Origin: Syntrophosphaera sp035450685
GTDB taxonomy: Bacteria; Cloacimonadota; Cloacimonadia; Cloacimonadales; Cloacimonadaceae
Direction: 5' to 3'
NCBI GenBank assembly: GCA_035450685.1
Contig: DAOTNF010000019.1
Location: 1 to 53,318 of the forward strand
DNA length: 53,318 nt
Part shown: positions 17,446 through 25,619 of the stretch, piece by piece
Layout of the letters: every line of letters begins with the position of its first letter
How positions within the stretch are numbered: the stretch's first letter is position 1
The notes under the pieces: generated by a model
What the model saw: only the letters and a program-made list of their open reading frames with translations
Databases searched by the model: none
Told to the model about the DNA's origin: nothing
Position numbers and translations under genes: made by a program

Positions 17446-18333
17446 CTATTCAGAGTGTTCGCTTTCCGGCGGGTCGGGAACCACCAGAAAGTAATTTGCT
17501 ATTCTTGTTTCCCGCGCGGGCAAATCCGCACTGCCATAGAGTGGGGAGATCACGGCCACTTTCAGCTTGGGGGCTCTGCTGAGCGCCCGCTCCACCGTTC
17601 CGAGGAACCCGCGGGAGTGGAAATCACCGTTGAAATGCACGATTGTCTGCCTGGGATGCCGCTTCCAGTAGTCCACCAGGCTTTCCGCCATAGTATCGTC
17701 CTTCACGCACTGGGCGAGAAACATATTGTCGTAAAAGGTGGCGTCCATCTGTCCGCCGTGGGCAGCGTTCTCAGCCATCGTTTGCAGGAAATTCTCCTTG
17801 TAGGGGCCTTCCCAGGCATTGATTTCCTTTGCCACATAGCTCCTATCCTGCTCATCCAAAGTGGAGATGAAGTCCTTTCCAGCCCTCACCGCCATGCCTG
17901 CCAAACGGCGGGGAACATTTGCCGCCAGGGCATCCAGGCCATTGCTTTTGGCGAACTCCACCAGGGCTTTGTAATCGGTTTCATAATTTGGCCAGGGGCG
18001 GGCTTCCGCCAGGAAAGCGGCTTCGGATATCTCGTCTTTGAGGTAGGAGTTCAACAGTGGCTGAACATCCCGCTCGAACATCTCGAAAGACAGCGTCAGA
18101 CGCTTATCCCTGGCGTAAAGATGGGGGAGAAGGTCACGCTGGGCCTGGTGAATGGCCGCGTTGTCGTGATATTCGCCGAAGAACACGACATTGTATCTGG
18201 CAAGCTTGGCCGCCAGCTTTTCCAGGCTGACCTGTTTGCCGGAACTGGCATCGATAAAGCGGTATTGAGCGCCCAAGGTTACTCCGGAGCTTAGCCCAAT
18301 TATTAAGAACAGTAAAAGCGTCTTTAATCCCAT
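17446..18333 (-). CDS. ChaN/DUF399-like exported protein
   Basis: Exported protein of 295 residues: signal peptide MGLKTLLLFLIIGLSSGVTLG, then the VVFFGEYHDN motif typical of the ChaN / haem-binding uptake (Tiki/EreA) superfamily, LSFEMFERDVQ and a late IVHFNGDFHSRG motif. These H/E-containing motifs form the pocket in ChaN; related proteins bind iron or haem or act as metalloproteases. No lipobox cysteine is seen, so it is probably periplasmic rather than a lipoprotein. Four bases after the IMPACT-family gene, in the same operon. Confidence 0.8.
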   Translation of the reverse strand: MGLKTLLLFLIIGLSSGVTLGAQYRFIDASSGKQVSLEKLAAKLARYNVVFFGEYHDNAAIHQAQRDLLPHLYARDKRLTLSFEMFERDVQPLLNSYLKDEISEAAFLAEARPWPNYETDYKALVEFAKSNGLDALAANVPRRLAGMAVRAGKDFISTLDEQDRSYVAKEINAWEGPYKENFLQTMAENAAHGGQMDATFYDNMFLAQCVKDDTMAESLVDYWKRHPRQTIVHFNGDFHSRGFLGTVERALSRAPKLKVAVISPLYGSADLPARETRIANYFLVVPDPPESEHSE

Positions 18334-18336
18334 AAT

Positions 18337-18942
18337 TTATTCCTCTATCCGATAATCTAAGCGGGATTGCAGCCTCCAGCCATCCAAAAGCTCCCTGAAC
18401 TGTTCCCACTCGCTGAGGGGCAGGCTGCACCTGATGGTCACCCTGTCTGCCCACTCCGAGCTATGCACAATGCCTCCGGCGTCTTTCACGCGGGCGCCGA
18501 CAATCTCCGCGATAGCGTAGTCGGCCTTGATTTCTAGGCTGGCCTGGGGAACCGCTTCCACCCTGGCTGCCAGGCTCAGAGCCTCTTCCACCGTCCCGCC
18601 ATAGGCATCGATCAGTCCTTTGACGCCCAACTTTATTCCCCCAAAATAGCGGGTGACGATGGCCAGGCAATTTGTCATCCCGGCCCGCAGGAGGGAGTTC
18701 AGGATCGGCTTTCCAGCGGTTCCGTGCGGTTCACCCGCGTCTGAATAATACTGTGTTTCCTGGGCGAATCCGCAAATGTAGGCATAGCAGTTGTGGGTGG
18801 CGTTGGCGTATTCCCGGTTGTGCGCGCTGATGATCTCCCGCGCCTGTTCCACGTCTGAAATGGGGAAGAGGAAGCAGATGAATTCCGAACGCTGGATTTT
18901 CTGCCTGAACTGGGAGGGTGAACTTATTGTGAAAAGCGGCAT
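18337..18942 (-). CDS. IMPACT/YigZ-family protein
   Basis: Soluble protein of 201 residues with the UPF0029 core: SAHNREYANATHNCYAY, DAGEPHGTAGKPIL and VTRYFGGIKLGVKGL, the signature of the YigZ/IMPACT family. The C-terminal 70 residues match the EF-G-fold domain usually found after it (DUF1949). Family members are linked to translation control; the bacterial role is unclear. It starts at the base following the stop of the umuC-like gene. Confidence 0.92.
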   Translation of the reverse strand: MPLFTISSPSQFRQKIQRSEFICFLFPISDVEQAREIISAHNREYANATHNCYAYICGFAQETQYYSDAGEPHGTAGKPILNSLLRAGMTNCLAIVTRYFGGIKLGVKGLIDAYGGTVEEALSLAARVEAVPQASLEIKADYAIAEIVGARVKDAGGIVHSSEWADRVTIRCSLPLSEWEQFRELLDGWRLQSRLDYRIEE

Positions 18943-20235
18943 CTACTTTACCCTGGGCAGGTCTTTCCAACGGGTGGTATAGGCGGGTGAGAGTCTGGCG
19001 CGCTTCATTTCCCATTCCTTTTTCACGCCGGAGCTGGCAAAGAAGACGGTGTCCCTGCCGTTGCGCTTATTTAGCTTGTCGATGGCCTCGGTGAGCGCCT
19101 TGCGCCTGTCATCCAGATAGCTTGTCTCGATCAGACTGAGCGGCACGTCTTCTTCCGGGATGATGTCCGAGAACATCACGCCAGCCTTTTTATACTCAAA
19201 TCCCGGCAGATACAGGTCGCGCAGGAGTTCCAGCGCGGTTCTGATCAGATCCGGAGTGAAGGCGGTGGGAGGGGTCAGGGTAGTCTGCGCGGAGTTGTTG
19301 TACTGCGGCCCCTCTTTGAAGCGGTTGGTGTTCAGGAAAACCAGCATGTGCCCCGCGACGCATTTTTGCGCGCGTATTTTCTCTGCAGCATGCGTCACAT
19401 AGGTGGATACAGCCTCTTCCAGTTCGCTCAGCTTCGTAACCTGCTTGCCAAAGGACTTGGAGCAGATCACGCTTTTTTTGGCGGCGGGCGCTTCATCCAT
19501 CCCGATGCAGGAAAACCCCTGCAATTCCAGCACAGTCTTGTGTCCAACGCTGGTCAGATAATGATCTATGAACTTCTCCGGGGCGTTGCGCAACTGCCAG
19601 GCGTTTTCGATGCCGTTTTGCCTCAGAAACTTGTCATACTGGCGCCCAATGCCCCAGATTTTGGCCACGGGGGTCTGCTTCAAAGCCTTTTCGATCCTGT
19701 CGTCATCAAGCAAGACGAGGCAGCCATGATAGCCGGGATACCTTTTGGCATAGTGGTTGGCGATCTTGGCCAAGGTCTTGGTGCGGGAAATGCCGACCGA
19801 AACCGGGATTCCGGTCCACTTGCGCACGGTCTGCCTGATCTGGCTTCCATACTGCTGCAGATCGCGGTTGCGGAATCCGTTCAAGCCCAAAAAGGCTTCA
19901 TCGATGGAGTAGATTTCCAGTTCCGGAGAAAAGTCTTCCAGCACCCGCATCACGCGGGATGACATGTCGGCATAGAGGGCGTAGTTGGAGGACAGCAGGG
20001 TTCCGCCATGTTTGCGGATCAATGCCTCATGTTTGAAGCCCGGCGCGCCCATGGGGATATTGAGGGCTTTGACCTCGTTGGAGCGGGAGACCAGGCAGCC
20101 GTCGTTGTTTGAGAGAACCGCCACCGGCTTGCCTTCCAGGGAGGGGTCGAAAACGCGCTCACAGGATACATAGAAATTGTTGCAATCCACCAGGGCAACA
20201 ATGTTCTGGTCGCTGAATCCTATCTTGAGCATCAT
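18943..20235 (-). CDS. umuC: Y-family DNA polymerase, UmuC type
   Basis: Translesion DNA polymerase of 430 residues. Palm motifs are VALVDCNNFYVSCE with metal ligand D17 and YSIDEAF with catalytic D112/E113. PVSVGISRTKTLAKIANHYAK is the fingers/thumb region, and the C-terminal 130 residues carry the little-finger and a DUF4113-like segment (PQYNNSAQTTL, AGVMFSDI), typical of UmuC rather than DinB. The second ATG at 20232 is spaced better from GGGAGA than the first. No umuD gene is adjacent and I see no recognisable LexA box. First gene of the five-gene minus-strand operon. Confidence 0.93.
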   Translation of the reverse strand: MMLKIGFSDQNIVALVDCNNFYVSCERVFDPSLEGKPVAVLSNNDGCLVSRSNEVKALNIPMGAPGFKHEALIRKHGGTLLSSNYALYADMSSRVMRVLEDFSPELEIYSIDEAFLGLNGFRNRDLQQYGSQIRQTVRKWTGIPVSVGISRTKTLAKIANHYAKRYPGYHGCLVLLDDDRIEKALKQTPVAKIWGIGRQYDKFLRQNGIENAWQLRNAPEKFIDHYLTSVGHKTVLELQGFSCIGMDEAPAAKKSVICSKSFGKQVTKLSELEEAVSTYVTHAAEKIRAQKCVAGHMLVFLNTNRFKEGPQYNNSAQTTLTPPTAFTPDLIRTALELLRDLYLPGFEYKKAGVMFSDIIPEEDVPLSLIETSYLDDRRKALTEAIDKLNKRNGRDTVFFASSGVKKEWEMKRARLSPAYTTRWKDLPRVK

Positions 20236-20339
20236 ATCTCTCCCAATGCAAGAATATCCGTCTGGCCAATGGTGTCAACTGGATTTCTGCGCTTGTTCCG
20301 TTTTCCATATACAGGCATAGGAAGTTCATTAAAATCGTC

Positions 20340-20454
20340 CACGAATTATTGTTCGTGGAAAGGTGAAATGGTGGAAAGGAGCCCCCGAAACAAGTCCTGC
20401 CAGGCTATACACTGTGTCATCCCGGGCAAGCGCATGCTTGACCCGGGATCCAGT
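20340..20454 (+). repeat. 115-bp direct duplication, copy 1
   Basis: Starts with CACGAATTATTGTTCGTGG (itself a CACGAA/TTCGTG hairpin), then GTGGAAAGG-type purine blocks, and ends with a GTCATCCCGG...CCCGGGATCCAGT unit (20416-20454). It matches 20565-20678 almost throughout; the differences are a few substitutions and short indels in the middle. Confidence 0.88.
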
Positions 20455-20460
20455 GCCGGG

Positions 20461-20541
20461 GTGGCAAAGTCCGTTTGCCACAGAGACCGGAGGTCTCTTC
20501 CAAGCAGGCAACTCCGTTGCCTCTGCCGAACAGACTTCGGC
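20461..20541 (+). repeat. Four-hairpin array, copy 1
   Basis: Four perfect stem-loops follow one another in 81 bases: GTGGCAAA/TTTGCCAC (20461-20481), AGAGACC/GGTCTCT (20482-20498), AGGCAAC/GTTGCCT (20506-20522) and GCCGAA/TTCGGC (20525-20541). The same four occur in inverted orientation at 25256-25336 with conserved stems but different loop bases. Confidence 0.9.
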
Positions 20542-20564
20542 AGCCCTCAAGCTACACAAATTAA

Positions 20565-20678
20565 CACGAATTATTGTTCGTGGAAAGGTGAAATGGTGGA
20601 AAGGAGCCCCCGGAACAAGTCCACCAGGCTATTTACTGTGTCATCCCGGGCAAGCGCATGCTTGACCCGGGATCCAGT
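20565..20678 (+). repeat. 115-bp direct duplication, copy 2
   Basis: Second copy of 20340-20454, separated by 110 bases that hold the four-hairpin array. It ends with its own GTCATCCCGG...GATCCAGT unit (20640-20678). Confidence 0.88.
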
Positions 20679-20732
20679 CTTTTAGAAACAACCACCCAGC
20701 CTTGAAACAAATAACAACAGACCCAAAACCGT

Positions 20733-20762
20733 GTCATCACGGCCTGCGAGCCGTGATCCAGT
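20733..20762 (+). repeat. GTCATC...GATCCAGT palindromic unit (short form)
   Basis: GTCATCACGG (20733-20742) and CCGTGATCCAGT (20751-20762) form an inverted repeat around CCTGCGAG-like loop bases. It is the shortest member of the unit family also seen at 20416-20454, 20640-20678, 21196-21267, 21391-21462 and 25345-25416. Confidence 0.8.
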
Positions 20763-20814
20763 CTTTTAAAGCCTTAATCAAGTACCCAATCCAAATACAA
20801 CCGGCGTCAAATAC

Positions 20815-20939
20815 TTGACAATCGCGATAAATGATAAATACAATCCTCATAATCCTTTATGCCGCCCTCCCTTGCTGCGACTGGATTCTGTGCCATCATC
20901 CTTAGGTCATCCTTATAAATTATAAGGATGACCTAAGGA
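20815..20939 (+). repeat. Dispersed palindrome element, copy 2 (complete)
   Basis: Best preserved copy. TTGACA (20815-20820), 18 bases, then TACAAT (20839-20844) look like a promoter. GCCGCCCTCCCTTGCTGC follows, and then a perfect 41-base palindrome (20899-20939) whose arms begin CCTTAGGTCATCCTTATAA. The distance from TTGACA to CCTTAGG is 85 bases. No T-run follows the palindrome, so it is not a standard terminator. Confidence 0.88.
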
Positions 20940-21195
20940 AGACCAGGGTCTGAACGCCGGATGCAAATGAGAGCTACCCGCGCGCGAGAAAGGGGAAGTG
21001 GCCGACCCATTGCCGCGCAATTATGGGCAAGTATATTTATATACTTGCCCTGGGAACTCTCATCCCGCCTTGCATGAAGGGGTCGTAGCACCTATATATA
21101 TGGGGGGAGAATTGTAGAATTGGTGGAAAGGTGGAATGTTTGTTTGGTGGAAAGGTGTCCGCTTTGTTTTAATCTCACGCGGATGTTCAAAAAAG

Positions 21196-21267
21196 ACTGG
21201 ATCCCGGCTCAAACCACCCCACCGGATCGTTACCGATCCGGCGAGGACCCCGGTAGGCCGGGATGAC
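21196..21267 (-). repeat. GTCATC...GATCCAGT unit, long form A
   Basis: On the minus strand it runs from GTCATCCCGG to CCGGGATCCAGT with an inner inverted repeat CCGGATCG/CGATCCGG. It matches 25345-25416 with essentially one base difference, although the two are 4 kb apart. Confidence 0.88.
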
Positions 21268-21390
21268 ACGGCTTTGGGCCTGGGTGTGGCTTGTCTCAGG
21301 GTCGGATACTCGATTTATATTGGATGCTTGTCCTTGTATTCTGTTTTTAATTTGTGTTAATTTATATAATTTGTGGATGTTCTTAAAAGA

Positions 21391-21462
21391 ATGGATCACG
21401 GGTGAAGTCACCCCACCAAACCGCAACGCGCTTTGGTAGGGGCGCCGACTGCCCGTGATGAC
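21391..21462 (-). repeat. GTCATC...GATCCAT unit, long form B
   Basis: Related to form A by its ends (GTCATCACGGGC, GTGATCCAT) and its length, but the middle 40 bases differ. Confidence 0.75.
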
Positions 21463-21520
21463 GCGGCTTTCGGTTGGAAAGAGGCCAGCAGGATAAGCAA
21501 GGACGGGAAAGGTTTTGGGA

Positions 21521-21550
21521 TTGACAGTAATTCAGATGTCGGGATTATGT
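21521..21550 (+). promoter_or_regulatory. Candidate promoter of the sigma-like gene
   Basis: TTGACA at 21521-21526 is followed after 18 bases by TTATGT (21545-21550), 33 bases before the proposed ATG at 21583. The -35 is perfect, the -10 moderate. Confidence 0.5.
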
Positions 21551-21582
21551 AATCTCACGTCTTGATTCGAAAGAAGGAAAAC

Positions 21583-22677
21583 ATGGGTGAAATCGACTTC
21601 ATCTCAATGGACAAAAAGCGATATACTGAAGTAGTCAGATACATTGGCGAACTGACCTCGCGGAGATTCTGTTATCTGAATCTTGCTGACGATATCGCCA
21701 ACGCCATTTTGGTAAGACTTATCAAAAGCTCAAGTTCTGCCGATCCCACAGGGCTTTCAGCGGAATTCATCAAGTCCATGTTCCCCAAAGCGGTTGAGGA
21801 TGTGTTTAACCACTATCAGAAAGTATCCTTCCAATACTGCCTCACAAAAACCCAGGATCATCATCTGTCTGAAGAAACCTCGCAGGAAGCAATCAGGCAG
21901 CTTTTATCATCAAAGCATACCGTCAATGACGTTTATGCGTGGTTAAGGCAGGTGACGCACAATCTGCTCTGCAAGCACTACGAGTTTAAAGCGAAAGAGA
22001 AGGACCTTTATAACCTGCTCTGTATGGAAGCCGGCCTGCTTCAGAATGTTACGGCATCCGGCAACAAGATAGATATAGAGGGATTGAGCCCCGGTAAAAA
22101 ACAGGAGATACTTTCCAGTCAGGAATACCGTGATTATCAAACGGCGCTTTCGGTCGAAAGTTTGAAAGACTATGCGTCTTCACTGAACGTAAGTGAGAAA
22201 GTTGCCCAGAAGCGGAAAGAGAAAGCCATCCGTAATCTGAGGTCAAAGTTGCTGCTCGCAATGGGTTGGGAAGCGAGCCGGGAGATACTTAGCTACAACC
22301 AGTACAACGCAATTCAAAAGTTCATCCGCGAGCTTCTGAAAATGGGCCGCGGCGACAGGGATATCAAGCAGAATAACAAGTTACACCCCAAGCTGGCACA
22401 AGTTATGAGCGGCATAGACAGGATAGATGATTGGGGGATTACGATGACGGATAACCGCAGATTCAGGCTCCACATTTTTCATTTAACCCAGGAGAAACAA
22501 CCGATTATCGCCACCTTCTTCATCGTTCTGAATGAGAGAAATCATGTCTCTGTGGAAAACTGCAAAATAAATGAAATCATCGGAGCGCGTCCCATTCCTG
22601 CTAATGTGCAGATACCCAAGGTGATGGGCAAGGCATTGTGGTCTTATGAGCAAATAATCTCACTCCTAAATACATAA
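21583..22677 (+). CDS. Sigma-factor-like protein with long C-terminal extension
   Basis: Predicted 364-residue protein, about twice the size of an ordinary ECF sigma factor. Residues about 110-140 (VYAWLRQVTHNLLCKHYEFKA) resemble sigma region 2, which binds RNA polymerase and the -10 element. Residues about 195-230 (LKDYASSLNVSEKVAQKRKE) resemble the helix-turn-helix of region 4. The 130 residues after this are unrelated to sigma factors I know and end in a beta-rich segment. The ATG at 21583 has AAGAAGGA upstream; an earlier TTG at 21562 has no better site. No anti-sigma gene is next to it; the next gene is the frameshifted secreted protein. Sigma identity is an inference from two weak motifs. 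Confidence 0.5.
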   Translation: MGEIDFISMDKKRYTEVVRYIGELTSRRFCYLNLADDIANAILVRLIKSSSSADPTGLSAEFIKSMFPKAVEDVFNHYQKVSFQYCLTKTQDHHLSEETSQEAIRQLLSSKHTVNDVYAWLRQVTHNLLCKHYEFKAKEKDLYNLLCMEAGLLQNVTASGNKIDIEGLSPGKKQEILSSQEYRDYQTALSVESLKDYASSLNVSEKVAQKRKEKAIRNLRSKLLLAMGWEASREILSYNQYNAIQKFIRELLKMGRGDRDIKQNNKLHPKLAQVMSGIDRIDDWGITMTDNRRFRLHIFHLTQEKQPIIATFFIVLNERNHVSVENCKINEIIGARPIPANVQIPKVMGKALWSYEQIISLLNT

Positions 22678-22768
22678 ATCTTCAAATCCAGCATCTCAAA
22701 TCTCCCAGTTTTGACACTTATTTCTTAGAACTCAGAATCATCTGGTTTAATAATGGAGTCAGGACAAG

Positions 22769-25182
22769 ATGAGAACTATTATAGCCTTTCTGTTTCTTTT
22801 GCCGCTTGCCCTTGGAGCTGCTACTCTGCATGTCTCTTTGGATGGGACTCAGCAATACTCAGTAATCCAAAGTGCGATCAATGATGCTGTAAGTGGAGAT
22901 GTTGTTTTAGTACATCCAGCAGATATCTGGAAAACCTCAACCTTTCCGACAAAAGCGGCATAATCCTGGCATCTTTAGAATATACCACCAGCGATACAAC
23001 ATACATATCCTCCACCATAATAGACGGCAGTAGCGACAATAACTCCACTATCTTATGCTACGAGAACACAGTTAATTGCACAATCAGAGGGTTTTCCATC
23101 ACAGGAGGAAGCGGATATGCTTACTATGGGGATTCTAGCCCTTGGCAGATATTCGGTGGTGGGATATTTATAAATATGTCTAACTCTATTAGTCTGCTTA
23201 ATCTTAAAATTCACGGCAATATAGCTTCAGGTGGAGGTGGCATAGCCGTTTACGTTCCGAATACTGTCCAAATGTCTAATGTCCAGATAGTTAACAATGT
23301 TGCCCGCTACATTGGTGGAGGACTACTAATTGGTAGTGATCCGAACCTTGGCGCTCCAAACATAATCTTTGATCAAATCAACCGTTGCAGTATTTATAAC
23401 AATTTTGCTCAATGGGGCATGGATATGCATTGGCACTACACGCATGGAGGCACATTACCAATTTACTTGAAGAAATTTACTGTATCCAATTGGGAAAAGT
23501 ATTACGCAGATTATTATGACTCAGATTATCTTCCCAGCCCTTATACGGTTTTTGATATCCAGGAGTCATATCTGCAGCCGGTAAATGCTGACTTGTACGT
23601 TAGTCCAACAGGTAGTGATTACAATAGTGGATTGACTCCGGCAACAGCGCTGAAAACTCCATCGAGAGCTATGCAAAGAATTGCTTCCAATCCCAATAAC
23701 CCCAGAACAGTACATCTCTTGGCGGGAGAGCACCACAATATATTTGGTGGTGAGTATCTCCCGATTGCCATCAAGGACTATACGATTCTAAAGGGTGTAT
23801 CCCAAAATCAAACCAGATTGTATGCTGAAAACCTAATCGAAGGCACGGGTGTTGTCACAATGGGTATTGAGCGCTACGGTATGGTTCTCAGGGACTTATC
23901 TATCACTACTTCCCACGCTTCGGCTGTCTTTTCCTGGGGAGTACATAACTGCCTGGTGGACAATGTCACAATTGAGAATTCCACTGTTGATAGGTGGTTA
24001 TTTGTTACAGGACATATCACAAGCACATACACCCTTAGCAATATAACGATGCGGAATAATACTGCTTTTTACTCTGAATACGGGTTTCGTATTCATGGCT
24101 CAGTCATTACTATAGATAATGTTCTAATGCAAAATAATCAGGTGCCGGGTTTACCAACCTATTGGTATCAACGAGGATGCGGAGGATTTGATATCTATCT
24201 AAAAGATACGCTGACTATTAAAAACAGCAAGTTTGTTAATAACACCCATTTTTCCGAGGATGGCTTTTCAAATTTCAGGGTCAGTACTCTTTCAAACACA
24301 TGGTACTCGACCGTCACATTTGATAATTGCTTGTTTGCATCAAATTCTGCACTGGGTGGTGTTAGGGACATCCGTTTTGTAAACATATATGTGCTGAATC
24401 TGATCAACTGCACATTTGCTAACAACACAAACAATTATACCGATTATCTTTATATTTCCTCAGAATCGTCCAGAATCGTCAACTGTCTATTCTCCAATAA
24501 TAACTCGTATTACGAGATTCGATCAAATAACAATACAATCGTAGAAAACTGCTTATTCAGCAGAAGCAACAACATTTGGAGAACATACAATGGAGAACCT
24601 CTGATTTGGGGTCAGAATAACTTAACTGGAACAGACCCATTGTTTTCCGGAACTGACCAGACTCTACCTTCATATTATTATCTGTTTGCTGATGATGAGC
24701 ATGGGTATTCCCCGGCTATTGATGCAGGGACATCGGATATCAGTATCCTGCCTCTTGGTTACACGATCCCCCCATACGATGCCTTTGGCAACAATCGTCT
24801 GCATGGCAACGGCATTGATATCGGCTGTTATGAATCTCAGGGATATACGGGTGTGGAAGATGATGAACTTACTGCTATAGACAGATTGCAGCTTTCCAAC
24901 TATCCCAATCCCTTCACTGCTTTCACCAATCTTAAAGTAGTCCTGCCCTCCAATCAGGGCAATGACAAAGCAGGGGTAACAAGCGCAAGCATCGACATCT
25001 ACAACATCAAGGGACAAAGAGTAAAAAGCATCCCGCTTGATCCCGGCAAGGCAGGAGAGCAGTTCAGCTATTGGGATGGCAGGGAAGAAGCTGGCAAGCA
25101 GTGTTCCAGCGGTATCTACATTCTCAACCTGAAGGTCAATGGGATACGGGAATTAAGTAAAAAGGTTACCCTTGTCAGATGA
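22769..25182 (+). pseudogene. Secreted right-handed beta-helix protein, broken by a frameshift
   Basis: Together the two frames encode about 800 residues. Frame one gives a signal peptide (MRTIIAFLFLLPLALGAA) and the start of a pectin-lyase-like beta-helix, ending VVLVHP at about 22920. The continuation (RYLENLNLSDKSGIILAS...) is read in the next frame from 22921, so one base is missing near CCAGCAGATAT; GGCAGATAT would restore the usual VHPGRYLENL. The rest has many INDNNxxNN-type beta-helix coils and ends with a sorting domain (NYPNPFTAF, IYNIKGQRVKS, YWDGREEAGKQCSSGIY). Apart from this, no other disruption is seen. It could be a real loss, a sequencing error or a phase-variable site; there is no long homopolymer. 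Confidence 0.85.
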
Positions 25183-25255
25183 TGTTCATGGTGGTTGTTT
25201 TTGGGCTGGACGCTTGTCTTTATATCCTTTCTTTAATTTGTGTAATTTAAGGGCT

Positions 25256-25336
25256 GCTGAAGTCTGTTCGGCAGAGGCAACAGAGTTGCCTGTCTGGAAG
25301 AGACCTTCGGTCTCTGTGGCAAATGGACTTTGCCAC
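25256..25336 (-). repeat. Four-hairpin array, copy 2 (inverted)
   Basis: The same four stems as at 20461-20541 in reverse order: GCTGAA/TTCGGC (25256-25272), AGGCAAC/GTTGCCT (25275-25291), AGAGACC/GGTCTCT (25299-25315), GTGGCAAA/TTTGCCAC (25316-25336). Loop bases differ between copies while stems are kept. The first stem has one mismatch that is a G-U pair in one RNA orientation. Confidence 0.9.
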
Positions 25337-25344
25337 CCCTGAGC

Positions 25345-25416
25345 ACTGGATCCCGGCTCAAACCACCCCACCGGATCGTTACCGATCCGGCGAGGACCCC
25401 GTTAGGCCGGGATGAC
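25345..25416 (-). repeat. GTCATC...GATCCAGT unit, long form A, copy 2
   Basis: Near-identical to 21196-21267. It begins eight bases after the hairpin array. The first array is joined to the end of such a unit in the same relative order, so array and unit probably form one composite element. Confidence 0.88.
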
Positions 25417-25539
25417 ACGGTTTGGTGTCTGGTGGGGTTTGTTTCTGGGCTAACGTTGTGGCATTGTCACACGGTTCACGCAGATATGTGCAGATAAAGA
25501 AAAATATAGACTTAGCTGACTCCAGCGAACGAGGGCAAT

Positions 25540-25573
25540 AAAAAAACCGTCGGCAGGGGGAGGGCGCCGACGG
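25540..25573 (-). terminator. Intrinsic terminator of the mraZ-ftsZ operon
   Basis: On the minus strand CCGTCGGC (25573-25566) pairs with GCCGACGG (25554-25547) around an 11-base loop and is followed by TTTTTTT (25546-25540). It lies about 45 bases after the ftsZ stop. Confidence 0.88.
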
Positions 25574-25619
25574 TACGGACAAGGTGTCCGTTGAGAGACC
25601 TAAGCAGGGATTTGGGAAG

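Larger units (their letters stand above)
20236..21582. other. 1.3-kb gene-free repeat field
   Basis: No open frame here has the features of a gene; the few long ones arise from the repeats. In order it holds a 115-bp direct duplication (20340-20454 and 20565-20678) around a four-hairpin array (20461-20541), three GTCATC...GATCCAGT units on the plus strand, the dispersed palindrome element (20815-20939), purine-rich GTGGAAAGG blocks (21117-21160), two further units on the minus strand, and the promoter candidate of the sigma-like gene. Confidence 0.85.
25183..25619. other. Gene-free repeat field between converging genes
   Basis: About 440 bases holding the inverted second copy of the four-hairpin array, directly joined to a GTCATC...GATCCAGT unit, and the terminator of the cell-division operon. 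No gene is seen. Confidence 0.8.

Noticed and set aside
20340..20762. CRISPR array
   Set aside because: Repeats are few, differ in length, are themselves palindromic with unrelated centres, and no cas gene is near.
20815..20939. Integron attC site
   Set aside because: The palindrome lacks GTTRRRY core sites and the extra-helical bases of attC, the copies lie many kilobases apart in both orientations, and no integrase is seen.
21060..25418. Recurrent short minus-strand frames beginning MSSRP(T/N)GVLAGSVTIRW
   Set aside because: The similarity comes from the repeated DNA unit; they lack ribosome binding sites and diverge at the unit edge.
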